NCBI GenBank assembly: GCA_023846275.1
Contig: CM043868.1
Span: 14,045,755-14,109,754 of the forward strand
Direction: 5' to 3'
Origin: Vanilla planifolia
Lineage: Eukaryota > Streptophyta > Magnoliopsida > Asparagales > Orchidaceae
DNA length: 64,000 nucleotides
The stretch's first letter is position 1, and every line of letters begins with the position of its first letter. Both the position numbers and the translations under genes were made by a program. Positions 12,997 through 24,079 of this stretch are shown one piece after another. Below the pieces are notes generated by a model. The model did no database searches. It worked only from the letters and a program-made list of their open reading frames with translations, and had not been told where the DNA came from.

Positions 12997-13193
12997 CATC
13001 TTTTCCATTCAACATGTTCACTAACATCTTGGAGTATGGAGGGCCACGTTCTAAATCTATAATATCTGAGATTTTTACCAGTTTACCTGGTTTTCCACGT
13101 CTTCATTTTATCGAACTTGATATTGGAAGCCATGAACTTGCAAAGGCATTTTGTGAAGGCTTTGATTCGTCAAGGAACCCTGTGATTTCCATG
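12997..13193 (+). CDS. SHOC1: SHOC1 exon with EYGGP segment of the XPF-like core
   Basis: The acceptor is TTTCAG at 12991-12996 and the donor is ATG/GTATAT after 13193, where a codon ends (phase 0). The exon reads SFPFNMFTNILEYGGP, then LPGFPRLHFIELDIG and ALCxG-like residues (AFCEGFDSS). This matches the start of the degenerate XPF-nuclease-like domain of plant SHOC1, where VxVEYGGP stands near where XPF carries acidic catalytic residues. SHOC1 is a ZMM-class meiotic protein that binds the ERCC1-like partner PTD and promotes class I crossovers. The following intron is 1,414 bp (13194-14607). Open frames in it at 13.7-14.4 kb are AT-rich and resemble nothing. Confidence 0.85.
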
Positions 13194-14607
13194 GTATATA
13201 CTTGATATTATGATTTTCCTTTTTGAGTAATATTGAACACCTGGGTTACATAAAGTTTTTTATCTGATACTTTACAAAAATTGGCTTCTAGAACTTATCA
13301 CTGATCTTCTGCTTTGTTGTGCTCTGTTAGTGCTTATACCTGTTTTCATATGTTGAATTTAAAGTATTCTAACTTTTTTCCACACAAAATGTTACCTTTT
13401 AATTGTGAAACGTATATTCCAAGTAGTATTCAACTTATAAAAAGAGTTTTATGTTGCTAAATTTATTGCTTGAAGTTGAATTTTATTTAGTTTTCTATTT
13501 ACTTGTCTTGATATTACCCTTATATAGATATTGATGATTTATTTATGAATTATACCTCCAATATATTTGGCAACTCTGTGAATGTGGTCTGGGGAGCGCT
13601 CATCTGAACTTATGCAAATGGTTGATTAGCTTAAAAACTTAATATTTTTGTATGAGGAAGTTATTGTATGCTATGTTTGCTGTATGAAGTGAAGTCATGA
13701 TGCTATCTTTTTTTCGGCTTTTTTGGCTTCCTTGTGGGGTCTTTTGCTTAAAGAATACCTCCACTCTTCATCAAACAATACCAAGGCTAGCTCTTTTGTC
13801 TTCCAAGGCCTTACAGATCTTTCTCTCCAGCAAGATTCTCTTTGACCCATTATTCAATGCTTCTTTCATCTACTCAACTCAACTAAGACTTTTTTTTGAA
13901 GTAGAGTAGCCTTCAGAAAAAGGCTAGCATGCTAGTTCGAAACTTTTTTGTTGTCCAATTTCTTGGTTTTATTTGGTTTTTGTTTTGTTGTTCTATTTGT
14001 CTATATACATCTTCAACTGTTCCTTTTATTGTATTAACAAATTATTAATTTTATATTTTTTACACAGTTCATATTGGTTTTTTTATCATTATATCATACT
14101 GTATTGGTTTCTTAAATTTTTTGCAAGATACGGTCTGACGGCGTTTGTACTAGAACTCCCGTGTGTGTTGACGCTTAATAATTAACCATTAGTATGAAAG
14201 AATGTGGTGAATGTGCTGGCAAAATCCTTTGAACATCAGCATCTTACATGCTTCTTCTTGAACTGTATAGCAGGAATATGTTACCATGGTATGAGGACAA
14301 GATAAAGCATATGCATAGACAATTTTTTTTTTCCTGCGATGGATTCACCTATCTTTTTCTTCTTAACATTTCTAGGTTTGCATTAAAATCTTTACAGAAT
14401 TACTTATTGAGTGTGGCGATCACAATAATTTGTCTATCTTAATAGTAATGTTTTATTTTGAAAACGATTCTGTTATACTATTGTACACGTAATCATTTTG
14501 TTGATTGCGTCATACTACTACAGCTGGCTTTTGTGTGGTGAAGTCCATTTTATCTTTTTAACTCATAATTCTGTCTTCATATCTGTGGTTACTGTTTTCG
14601 ATAGCAG

Positions 14608-15105
14608 GAAGGGATCGCTGAGTATATTTCCCAGCTACAGTGGTGCTTAAATGACGAGAAGTGTGAACGGCCTTTTAGTCCATCGCCAGTCAACAAAGCC
14701 TCTTCTTCATCTGTACAGAAAAAAGAAGTCTTCCATGATGAACAAATCATCAACTTGATGCATTTTCCAACTTCTAAAGAAACAACAGTGAAGGGTTCCT
14801 CAGCTCCCGAGGTTCTCATTATTGTAAACACCCAAAACCATGAGAAAAATATGATCATGTCAAGAAGAAGCTCATATCAAAAGATCTTAGCCCTGGAGAA
14901 CGGTGATGTGCAAGTTGTGGAACGGGATATTGATCTACCTTTGGACCTTATATGCAGTGCTGCAGTTTGCTTAGTATGGTATGAAGCCAGAAATGTTGAA
15001 AAGACAGATGCTGCAGTAAAGTTGTCAGAAGTACCTTCATTCGTTGAGAATATTGCAACCAAGATTTTGATGTCCCTTAGTTATTCTTTCAGTGGCTGCA
15101 TACTG
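14608..15105 (+). CDS. SHOC1: SHOC1 exon, central XPF-like domain
   Basis: A 166-codon exon in one frame between ATAGCAG (acceptor) and CTG/GTAATT (donor), both phase 0. It starts EGIAEYIS, passes a serine-rich linker, and then reads VLIIVNTQN, SRRSSYQKILALENGDVQVVERD and DLPLDL...AVCLVWYE. This is the most conserved part of plant SHOC1 (IVVNTxxxxxxMIxSRRSxYQKVLxMExxxVQVVERD). In XPF this region carries the ERKxxxD nuclease motif; here the catalytic residues are not conserved, as is usual for SHOC1. If the next intron were retained, the frame would end at the stop at 15163-15165, losing all later exons. Confidence 0.92.
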
Positions 15106-15198
15106 GTAATTCATTTGCGGATTAGAAGTGCTCCTTTTCATTGCAATTATTTAACAACTTGTTGACACCCTGCCTGATCAACCATTCTTTTTAAATAG

Positions 15199-15273
15199 CT
15201 TTTGAAGCTGAAATGCAGATTTCAACAAGCGTGCAGGAACAAGTTTCACAAACGTGAGTTCGAGACTGTCCAA
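15199..15273 (+). other. candidate cassette exon, 75 nt, inside SHOC1 intron
   Basis: An open stretch of exactly 25 codons lies between a pyrimidine-tract acceptor (TTCTTTTTAAATAG) and a donor with GTATGT. It starts and ends in phase 0, the same phase as the donor of the preceding exon and the acceptor of the next. Inclusion would add 25 residues, rich in Lys, Arg and Phe, without shifting frame. The SHOC1 proteins I know have no insertion here, so it is either unused or lineage-specific. It abuts the left gypsy LTR remnant. Confidence 0.3.
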
Positions 15274-15289
15274 GTATGTTGCAGAGAAT

Positions 15290-15912
15290 ACAGATTAGAG
15301 AGCACAAGAGGAATTGGTTGTTGAAAACTGAAAAGGGGTTGCGGTGAGGTTGGGGGTTGGGGGGGGTGTGTGGGAGAAAGGACATCAAGTATTTGGTCAT
15401 TTACAAAGACAGGCTTCTTTGGAGTTTTAACGCTCTCAAAGAAAGGTCAAGGGTCCAAAATGAAAGTAAGAAGCCAAGGGACCTTGAAAAAGGAAATGAA
15501 AGAGAATGGCTAGAGGAATAATACACATTTGTAAGCTATCAATTTTGTATGATGCTCGCATTGTTGTAGTATTTGTGACAAGGCTTTTATTTAGTGGACG
15601 TTCCTTTATAGGCATTGGGGCAATGATTATTCTTAGTCTTTGTGATTATGTTCATCAATCAAGGCATGTCGAAAATGGCTAGGGAAAATTGGGATTTTTT
15701 GTTAGTAGAATGTCTTGGAAAATAAATTTCGTGTTTCAGAAGTTTGGGATCTTGTTTAGGTCATTGGATTTTGACCACTGGGTTTTAATTAATAAACTTT
15801 GCTTAGGCTTGAATTGTGGACCATACTTGTATTGTTCTTGGACCACTTAGTGATCCTCTACTAGATCCAATGGAGGGGGAAGGACTTGGTTGCCCTAAGC
15901 AAAGGTGCGATG
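15290..15912 (-). mobile_element. left (3') LTR remnant of the intronic gypsy element
   Basis: Similar to 34.34-34.89 kb in the same order: AAGTATTTGGTCATTTACAA against AAGTATTTAGTTGGTTACAA, a TTGAAAAAGG(A/G)AATGA(A/G)AGA block, TCCTTTATAGGCATTGG against TTCTTTATAGGCATTGG, and CTAAGCAAAGGTG against CTAAACCAAAGGTG. It is cut off at 15912 by insertion of a copia LTR. The left edge is uncertain. A G-run lies at 15355-15372. Confidence 0.65.
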
Positions 15913-16790
15913 TGTTGAAATTGAATACTCACAATAAATATTAAAAGATAGTAAATTGTGGAGTAGTTCTAATACTAATACTTACAGTAAGTATAAGAAA
16001 GGAGTGAATTATGGAGTTTTAAAACTACTTGAGTTTAAAACAAGTATAGATAAAAATCAAATCATTTACTTTATCAAACAAGTTTGACTAAAATAATTTG
16101 TTTTACAAGTTAAAGCAATTATTAATTTTAATTAATCTTAACTTTTATTTGGAAAACCTTTATTTATTTTTGAAATTATTTGTTTAAATGTAAGATAAAT
16201 AGAACACAACAAAAGGGATAAGAAAAGGATACAAGATTTTTAGGTGGTTCGATAAAATTTTTTCTTACATCTACCTTCAGTTGACTCGACTAGAATTCAC
16301 TATCCATGCCCTTTTGCTGCAACTAGTAAGTGTAATTTTAGATTTCATTCCTTTTTGACAACGTAAGGTGTATACTTTTACAAGAGTAACAATTACATTA
16401 GTTTTACAAAAATTACATCTTGATATACACAATAAAGTTCACAAACATTATACCATGCACTTGTAAAAATATATACGATATAAAGCTAAAATGATGTAAA
16501 GTTGTTACCAAATAAAAGAGAGTTTGATACAATGTTGATCAAACCGAGAATGTGTATATATAATAAAGGGGAAATATTTATTTACTGCTGTGCACAACTT
16601 GTGTTCAAGGATCTTGCTTTTTAACTCTTATCAAAAGATTTTGCATTTAAAACATCACCATTAACTCCCTTCTTTTGAATATTCTATCTTGTTTATATGC
16701 ATGAGTGAGTTGGATGAAAATAAGGAAGTTGCAACAATTATAATGGCATTTTCGGGAAAAAATAACTAGCTATTATATGTTTTGATAACG
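15913..16790 (-). repeat. left (3') LTR of the copia-type element
   Basis: Direct repeat partner of 22600-23406. It starts TGTTGAAATTG, as LTRs should, and is diverged but alignable throughout. The right boundary is approximate because a 72-bp tandem repeat starts at 16784. Confidence 0.8.
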
Positions 16791-16928
16791 TATCATATTA
16801 ATAGGCTATAACCATCGTATTGGAATGATCATAATAGAATTAGGATCATCTTGATGATAACGTATCATATTAATTGGCTATAACCATCGTATTAGAATGA
16901 TCATAATAGAATTAGGATCATCTTAATG
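16784..16928. repeat. 72-bp tandem duplication at the LTR/internal junction
   Basis: Two nearly identical units start GATAACGTATCATATTAAT at 16784 and 16856. They differ at only a few positions (for example ATAGGC against ATTGGC). They are far less diverged than the two LTRs, so the duplication is younger than the element. The inner unit continues into CpG-containing AT-rich sequence. Confidence 0.9.
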
Positions 16929-19117
16929 ATTCAACGATATGATTAGTGTTATTATTGTACAAGTCAGAGAAAAGTCTTTATATTATATGACATTATTTTT
17001 TATTATAATGCTTTTGTAAATATATCCTATTAGATTATCGCACGAATCGTACGTGTTATGTAGTTCATTTTTATGATTTAAATAGATTGTATATGTATAG
17101 TTGTAAATTGCTACCATACGGTATTTATTTTCACTAAGAGCCATACTCTTAAGAAAATATTGTACAATGTGATTGTATAAGAGTGAATTACTTTTGCAAT
17201 CATATAATAGTTAATTCAATTAAACTTAAAGATTTAGTCATACATATATGATAAATCTATCATAATAGTACGAACTCTTTGAAACAAACTTGGTTTTAAG
17301 TTTACAATAGGGATAAAAAGTATAAGTGTGATACATAAATCGTCATCATACATTAATGTAGAACAATGATATTTAGTCCTAATAGTTGATAATTGTACTC
17401 ATACGATGCAGGTATTCTATAAGTTCGAGACAATGAACTCATTTCTTCTTTTAGTAGCTTAAGTCATCTATCATAAAAAATAGATTATATAGCTATGATA
17501 TTTTACTTCATACTATACGATGTAAGAAAGTATGCACTGAACAAGTTTCTGATATCGTACAATATTTATATGACCAAGTGACTATATTATGATTTGAATT
17601 AAACATACAATAGTATGTGTACAATATACAAATCGTACATGTTTGACTATTTTATATATGAAGAGTTCTAAAAGAAAATAAACTTTTTTTTGTATGAAGG
17701 AAACTTCTTATTTATACAATGCAAATGAATATTCACCTCTCAAAGACCAAACAAGGGAACATGCAAGGTCATTACCTTGTACGATCGAGCTTCCACATTT
17801 GAACTTCAAACCTACTAGTAGTTGCATTTGCATAATAAAGTTATCGTACTTATATAATGCCTTGACAATTTTAAAATCAATTGATACTTTGAGCCAGAGA
17901 ATAGACCATACATGTATGATATAAGACATCGTATTGTACAATTATAAGATTGATAAACGTGGCTTATTTTAATCTTTAATTTATTTACTTAAGACTTGAA
18001 ATAACTCTAGATTACTAGTAATGATATGACCAATAAATTAATATAGTTTTAGAAAACATATAGTTAAGGATTTGTCAATAAATGCATGGATAAGATGTAA
18101 TGTAATCTTATTTGTGTCATATAAAATTCAAGTGATAGCCTTAAAAACTCAAACCAAATTGATTTCTTGTAGATGAATTCCTGATGGCCAACCACTCCAC
18201 CAAGAGCTGAAATGATAGCTCAATGATATGCAGGTTGAGCTAACAAATCCTTGAGAAAAGGTTTTTAGTATTCTTCCAATCACCAAATGCACTAATCTTG
18301 CTCATTGCAGTAATTTACTATCAAATTTTGCAACTATACGATAGTTTCAAATGTGTATTAGTAATCATAAGTTTGGTTTTGTGATAAACTTCAATGGTAT
18401 AACAATCTCTTCCTCGATGATTTCCAAACTAATATTAGAAGAAGAATATGATAATAAATCTCTTAATAATATTAAATAATATAAAATTGACATGAAATTA
18501 TGGGAATCAATCTATAACATCAATCAAATTTTATAAACAACATTCACTCCAATAGATAGAGATAAATATATGCAGCTATAGCATTATAGAGCAGCTCCCC
18601 CTACATGTATGTATTCTACACAGCAACAAATAGCAAGAAAAATGATCATGGTTTATTCATTCAACATAGCCACAAATAACAAGAAATAGGATCATAGTTT
18701 ATTTGTTCAACACATTAATCAATAGAAAAAACAATATTATCCATCTCCCTTTGGATCTATGCATCCAACAAAATCACTTCTTAGCAATTTACCTTGCAAC
18801 ATAAAGTTACATAGATACAAAACTTTGAATTCCAATAATCTCCCCTTAATCTCTCCTCTTAAATGCTTGAATTCTAGCAATAGTCTCTTCCCTTTTTGTA
18901 ATCACTCAAAGGGAGTCAAATGAGTAGATATGAATAAATTGAATACCGGTGTATTTCTAAATATAAATATTAGTCACAATAAGTAGGTAGCAAAAAATAG
19001 AAAATTTAACAAAAGCATTGATTAAATGAACAAGTGTCATTCTGTGAAACACTATCGAAAACATTCATTATAACAGATCCTAAAGAAATGTTTTTTCAAT
19101 CAAGTGTTGAAGAAGTA
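16929..19117. other. non-coding internal region of the copia-type element
   Basis: No coding sequence recognised. TCGTAC and related CpG motifs recur here at about 17047, 17555, 17632 and 17843, in sequence otherwise poor in CpG. The two overlapping open frames at 17.7-17.9 kb look like chance. Confidence 0.5.
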
Positions 19118-20202
19118 TTAATTATTCTTTTTAATTCTAACAATTGAATTTGATAAGATGTCAAGTCTAATGTAGATTGCACTCTTTAATAATGAAAGAT
19201 TATCTTTAATTTTGTTGAACCTTGCATCTAAGAGAGATTTTAAGGAATTAATCCTTGAAAGAAATGTCTCATATGATGCATTATCATTTGGAACTCTAAC
19301 AGAGGATGTGAACAATTGATGAGTTTTAGGTTGAAGAGAAACACATGTAAAAGGTTATTGTCCTTGATTTATTTCAATGGTTAGTTGATCCTCATGAGTT
19401 GCACCAACCTGTTCAGAATGTGTTTGAATGAAGTACTGTATTCTTTTCATGTTTGAAACCTTAGTAGCCCTAAGAATATAGTCAACTTCCTTTGATCTTA
19501 TACTATATTTGTAACTGACAATCGAGCAATGAGATATCCAAAACTTAGGTTGATTTTCTTGTATTTCGGATTTCCAATTACAATTATCCTGTTTATCACT
19601 TAAATATTGTCTTTGTAAGGTCAAAAGGCTTTTTTTCAAAAAATAGTAAACAATAGAAAGATAGCCATGGAGTTATGTGTTGTTTATTTTCACCTTTTGG
19701 CATGATTGTGCTTCTCATAAGGTGTTGCACCAAGTAGACTCTTTGTGTAAGGAACTTGACTTTCTAGACATGATTGCTCTTTGTCCAAACTTGAGTTCTC
19801 GTAATTTAGCCAAAGGGTTGGAGTCGATGAAGGTATCTTGAAAAATGCATTGAGATCCTCCTTTGTGCTCTCAATTGGGGTTCTACTCAAGTAAGATTTT
19901 GCTACACTAAAGTCCTTCAGGATCTCTAGGTTTGCACGGAAATATTTAATTATGCTATTATTAAATAGATACTTTAATTGGAGTGTATCCTAAATTCTAG
20001 TTTTATCAAAGTAAAATATAACTAGATCACCATCCTTGAATTCTATTTTTGTATTTAGAGGCTTTGGAATGTTAATTCCATAGTCCTTAATTTATTTGAA
20101 GGCCTCCATATTGACTTGGTTTCTAAATAAGTCTTCATTTAACACATAGCTAGACAATAGTTGTGACTTCTTGGGCATTTGTTTCTTAGTTCGTAGTCTC
20201 TT
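19118..20202 (-). pseudogene. unidentified long reading frame in the copia-type element
   Basis: On the - strand an ATG at 20202 opens a frame that continues, with two stops and at least one frame change, through three open blocks (20202-19690, 19639-19355, 19315-19118). It totals about 350 codons. The start is strongly basic (MAKRLRTKKQMPKK). The middle has scattered tryptophans and tyrosines. The last block (ASYETFLSRINSLKSLLD...) has hydrophobic spacing like a helical coiled coil. I recognise no protease, integrase, reverse transcriptase, RNase H or envelope motif. It lies downstream of gag, where pol belongs, so it could be an accessory protein of a non-autonomous element or a captured host fragment. 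Confidence 0.45.
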
Positions 20203-21399
20203 AGCCATGATGATAAATCCAAATATAATTACATAATTACAAAAGTTTGCATGCATGAAGACCTAAGATGCATAAAACAATCCATTAGGCTTACAAAGTT
20301 ACTTAAACAAACAGAGTGCGACAGCTTGTGAATACAAACTTTGACTCCTGAGGATGAAACGAAATCTATCCATTCAAAATGATGATCTCTTGGTGGTTAG
20401 ATCACACTAAGGGTTGTTTGTAGCTAAGATTGTCGAATATCCCTATTAAGACAATTCGTCTTTCGTTTTTCGCACCTAACTTGGTTTCCAAGTGAATTAA
20501 ATTACCCCACAATCCTATTTATATATACATGTTAATCTTACTTATATGACTAAACTGGTCATACAAGGCTATCTGTGAAGTATCTTTAAGAGCAATTCTA
20601 AACCAGTTTTCATACATGATCGGTCATATGAATGTGTATGTTTGAGTGATACAGCTCTCATTATATACTTACGTTATAAGAAACGTATTGTTGCGACTAT
20701 CAATTCGTATTTATCTTATTTCAATAGTTTTCTTTTAATATTTAGTTCATATCAATTTTGTAGATTGTATTTGTACGAATGAGAAGATTGTATAAGATGA
20801 TTCATAATGCACCTTTAAAATATAAACAAATATTAACAACGTAAATAACCATCTGAAATTTTACTCTTACTATTAATGAATGAAGGTATGACTGAAGGTA
20901 CGATGAGATTTAACCGTATGAATATAAACCATATAAAAATTCAACTATAGCACTGAATCGTATTTGTATAAGATCAATCATACCTATTCAATTCATCGTG
21001 ATTTTCAATTTTTCTATGTAATCACTCTCATTTACTATTAATAAACTTATGAAACTAGGACTTGTTTTGCCCTTAATCCAACACCTTTGTCAACACTTCA
21101 CTACCCAATCAATTTATCAAATAAGATAAACATTAATCTAGACTTTAACATTTCCTATAACTTAAATTATAACATTTTTCACATGCTTCTATCAGCCAAT
21201 CCTACATAGTTTAGCTAAGTTTGTAATATAAATGTTATACAATACTTATTATTATAATTAGAGCAAGGATAACTTCACTTTTATGTACAACTTTTGTCAA
21301 GTGAGCCACACAAAACTCACAAGTCAAGGTTAGTCTCTATAGGTCCCTTTTTATAAAGACACATGTACACAATTAAAGTGTTAAACTTAAGAACCCAAA
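20203..21399. other. non-coding part of the copia-type element between gag and the unidentified frame
   Basis: AT-rich, with several CpG-containing motifs (GTACGA, AACGTAT and ACCGTAT at about 20.6-21.0 kb). No protease, integrase or reverse transcriptase motif was seen on either strand. Confidence 0.45.
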
Positions 21400-22420
21400 C
21401 CATCTTGTGTTTTGGAGTGGTAGTATGAAAATGAAGTAATTCTACAAATACATTTTTCACATAAGTTTTTCAAGAATCTATTCATATTTATTGTTTTTCA
21501 AATTAATAGATTTCTTAATTGGACAATCAAAAGAGATATGTTCATGTCTACTATAATAATGCTTACAATGTTGGAAGTAGTATAAGTATGAAATATATGC
21601 AATGAAGTAATCTGTGATCCATTATTCACATGAATATATTATCTTTTCAATTGATAATCATCACTTAATTAGGCATTGTCTCTTTTCACATGATTATATG
21701 ATAAAACATGATGTAAACATGAGATGGTATACCACCAAATTTTGCTTTCAAATCATTTAGCTCCTTTTTAATTATAGAAAATTTGGTTAACCCAATATTT
21801 TCATCTTTAAACATCTTATTTTTTGATTTTAGAAAATCAATACATGAAGCATGCTCAATCAACATAGAATTATTTTTAACAATTGCTTTGTTCAACTTAG
21901 TAATTGTGGAGATATGATTGATCTTTTTAAATAATAAAATATTCTTTTCTTTAAGATTGTCATATTGTTTTTGTAAATAAGTACTTTATTTTCATGGTTA
22001 ACACATTTTTTTGAAGGGAACATAATATTGATTAATTTTTTATTTTCTTGAGATAATACATGAAAATAATCAATTAATTCATCACTACCATTAAATATAG
22101 ATTTATTAAAACAAGATAGAGATTGTATACTATTATCTGTGTGACTTGCATTAGAAATGTTTAAGATCGGTTGGTGTTCCTTCTTCTTTTTCTTCTTTTT
22201 CAGCTCCTTTTTTTTTCTAACTTGACTTAAATAGGAAGATCAACTTATTTCTCATCAAATATTTTATTAAAATTTTGCATCACTTCAAACCAATTAGTCA
22301 AGTGATATACTCTTACACCAATATAAATAATTCATTCTTCTAGTATTTGCCTGTCTCATTATTCTATATTTATCACTTGAATATTTGTTAATGATATAAG
22401 ATTGTTCAAATATAACTCAC
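21400..22420 (-). pseudogene. copia gag fragment with CCHC zinc knuckle
   Basis: The - strand translation at about 21568-21512 gives CKHYYSRHEHISFDC, a CCHC zinc knuckle with its second cysteine changed to tyrosine. It is followed after about 100 bases by PKHKMVWVLKFNT, which matches the GPxxxWVPK block just after the knuckle in many plant copia polyproteins. Upstream in element sense, 21895-21686 reads as a charged helical stretch (LKSKNKMFKDENIGL) typical of the coiled-coil part of these gags. Stops occur throughout. The + strand copia at 43.3 kb carries the related block GSKKLWLLKSNT, so the two may be one family. Confidence 0.7.
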
Positions 22421-22577
22421 AAGTTAGGATCTAATTCCATAAAAGTTTTAAAAGCATTTTTCTAAGTAGAAAAATATTTTTTATTAAATAAAGAGGGTTT
22501 ATCTATAATGAAAATAGTTCACCCAATCCAAATGTGAATATATTGGGATTTTCTCTGAAGAGTTTCTTCCCTTGATA

Positions 22578-22597
22578 CAACCTTTGCTTTGATAACA
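22578..22597 (-). other. primer binding site of the copia-type element
   Basis: Directly left of the right LTR, the - strand reads AGTGTTATCAAAGCAAAGG. This resembles the plant copia primer site TGGTATCAGAGCAAAGG, complementary to initiator tRNA-Met. It fixes the element's orientation. Confidence 0.75.
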
Positions 22598-22599
22598 CT

Positions 22600-23406
22600 T
22601 GTTAAAATTGAATACTCACAATAAATATAAGATGGGAGGTGAATTGTGGAATTTTAAAACTACTTGATTTCAAAATGAGTATAAATAAAAAGTAAATCTT
22701 TTTCTTTATCTAACAAAGTTGACTAGTATAATTTGTTTTGCAAGTTAAAACAATTGTTGATATTAATTGAACTAATCTTTTATTTGAAAAACTTGTATTT
22801 ATTTTCAAAACTATTTTCATAAAGAGCAAAACAAAAGGGATAAGCAAAAGATACAATATATTTAGGTAGCTCGGCAAAACCTTTGCCTACATCTACCCAT
22901 AGTTGACCCGAATAAGCTTCTATTAACTTTCCACTCTCTTTTATCACAATCGATAGTGGTAATGTAACAAGCCACTCCTTTTTGACAACATAGATAGGGG
23001 TACACCTTTACAAGAGTAATAAGTACAATAGTTTTACAATAATAGCTTGATATACATAATAGCACTCACAAACATAATATCATACACTTGTAGAAATCTA
23101 TATAACAGAGTTAAAATGATGTAAAGATAATACCAAACAATATAGATTTTGGCTCAATGTTGAAGATGATCAAATAAAGAATGTTGTATATACAGTAAAG
23201 GGAAAATTTCTATTTACTGTTGTGCACAACTTGTGTTCAAGGATCTCGCTTTTTAACTTTTATAAAAAGATTTTGCATTTAGAACATGGTCATCAACCCG
23301 TTTTTGATATTCTATCTTATTTATATGATTGAGTTGGATGCAAATAAAGAAGTTGCAATGAATATAATGACATTTTTGAGACTAGTCATTATATGTTCTG
23401 AAAACA
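22600..23406 (-). repeat. right (5') LTR of the copia-type element
   Basis: Direct repeat partner of 15913-16790. It starts TGTTAAAATTG and ends CTGAAAACA. It is flanked inside by the primer site, which identifies it as the element's 5' LTR. Confidence 0.8.
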
Positions 23407-23645
23407 CTCTATTTTGCTAAGCTAGAGTTTGTGGAGGCATTTCTCCAACCCAAGGAGGAGCTAATTTGTCCACTAGCCTTCATGGAGAAGTGGATTGGCA
23501 CTTACGTTACTCTTATCGACATTGAGAAGAACGTGAGGGCCAATATCAAGGAGGGCCCATAAGATGACTACACTGAAAAGTATTGGGAGAACTTTCTTTT
23601 GGAGTTAATGGCAATATAGGAAATCAAGACTGAGTCTCACTTGTG
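23407..23645 (+). other. orphan coding-like fragment
   Basis: Less AT-rich than its surroundings. In one frame it reads LEFVEAFLQPKEELICPL, then WIGTYVTLIDIEKN, then YWENFLLELMAI, with two stops in about 80 codons. The codons look like a real protein, but I do not recognise the family. It lies between the end of one copia element and the gag of the next, so it could be a captured host-gene piece or part of an unrecognised element. Confidence 0.4.
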
Positions 23646-23884
23646 TTTCTCTTTCTTTCTAACATTGTTTCCTTAATCCTTTCCAATCTTGTTTTCCATC
23701 CCTAAGATTTCTCTTAAATTTGTTCCTTGCTAACTTTGCTCTCACTATCATCTACAAAACTTTCTCTTAGAAATTATTCCTTTTATCTCTGTGGCATTGC
23801 CTTCCTCTCCGACCTAGCCTCCAAACTCAAGCCGTTTTGAAGCCAAGCCTACTAGACCCACGATTCTTGTAATTGGGATCTCAC

Positions 23885-23901
23885 CTCTCTCTCTCTCTCT
23901 C
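23885..23901. repeat. (CT)n microsatellite
   Basis: An uninterrupted CT dinucleotide run. No function is suggested. Confidence 0.9.
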
Positions 23902-24079
23902 GTATCATCCTTTCATAACTATAGCCAAGCCCATGGCTCCTCATAGCTACCCTCCCCATATTCTTCCCTTGGCTTAGCCTCGAACCCATCTTATACTCAG
24001 AATCCTAAAGCTCTCTGACGACATCTTATTGATTAATTTCATTAATAACTATTCCTCCATCTTCCTTGCCTTACCATAT

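Larger units (their letters stand above)
15913..23406 (-). mobile_element. Ty1/copia-type element with two LTRs, gag present, pol not found
   Basis: Two direct repeats, 15913-16790 and 22600-23406, bound this 7.5 kb unit. They match from their starts (TGTTGAAATTGAATACTCAC and TGTTAAAATTGAATACTCAC) through shared blocks such as TTTACTG.TGTGCACAACTTG to their ends (ATTATATGTT.TGA.AAC). Just inside the right repeat, the - strand reads TGTTATCAAAGCAAAGG, a decayed initiator-Met-tRNA primer site, so the element lies on the - strand. Gag remains lie at 22.4-21.4 kb. Where protease, integrase and reverse transcriptase should follow there is an unidentified frame (20.2-19.1 kb) and non-coding sequence. 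I found no clear target-site duplication. Confidence 0.8.

Noticed and set aside
13697..14442. Three open frames in the 1.4 kb SHOC1 intron
   Set aside because: They are phenylalanine- and leucine-rich translations of T-rich DNA, typical of introns.
15106..15165. Continuation of the SHOC1 exon to the stop at 15165
   Set aside because: The extra residues are not SHOC1-like, and a donor at 15106 restores the conserved junction with 35633.
23407..23645. Possible part of the following copia gag
   Set aside because: The residues do not resemble copia gag and the position is upstream of the gag-like sequence. Reported instead as an orphan fragment.
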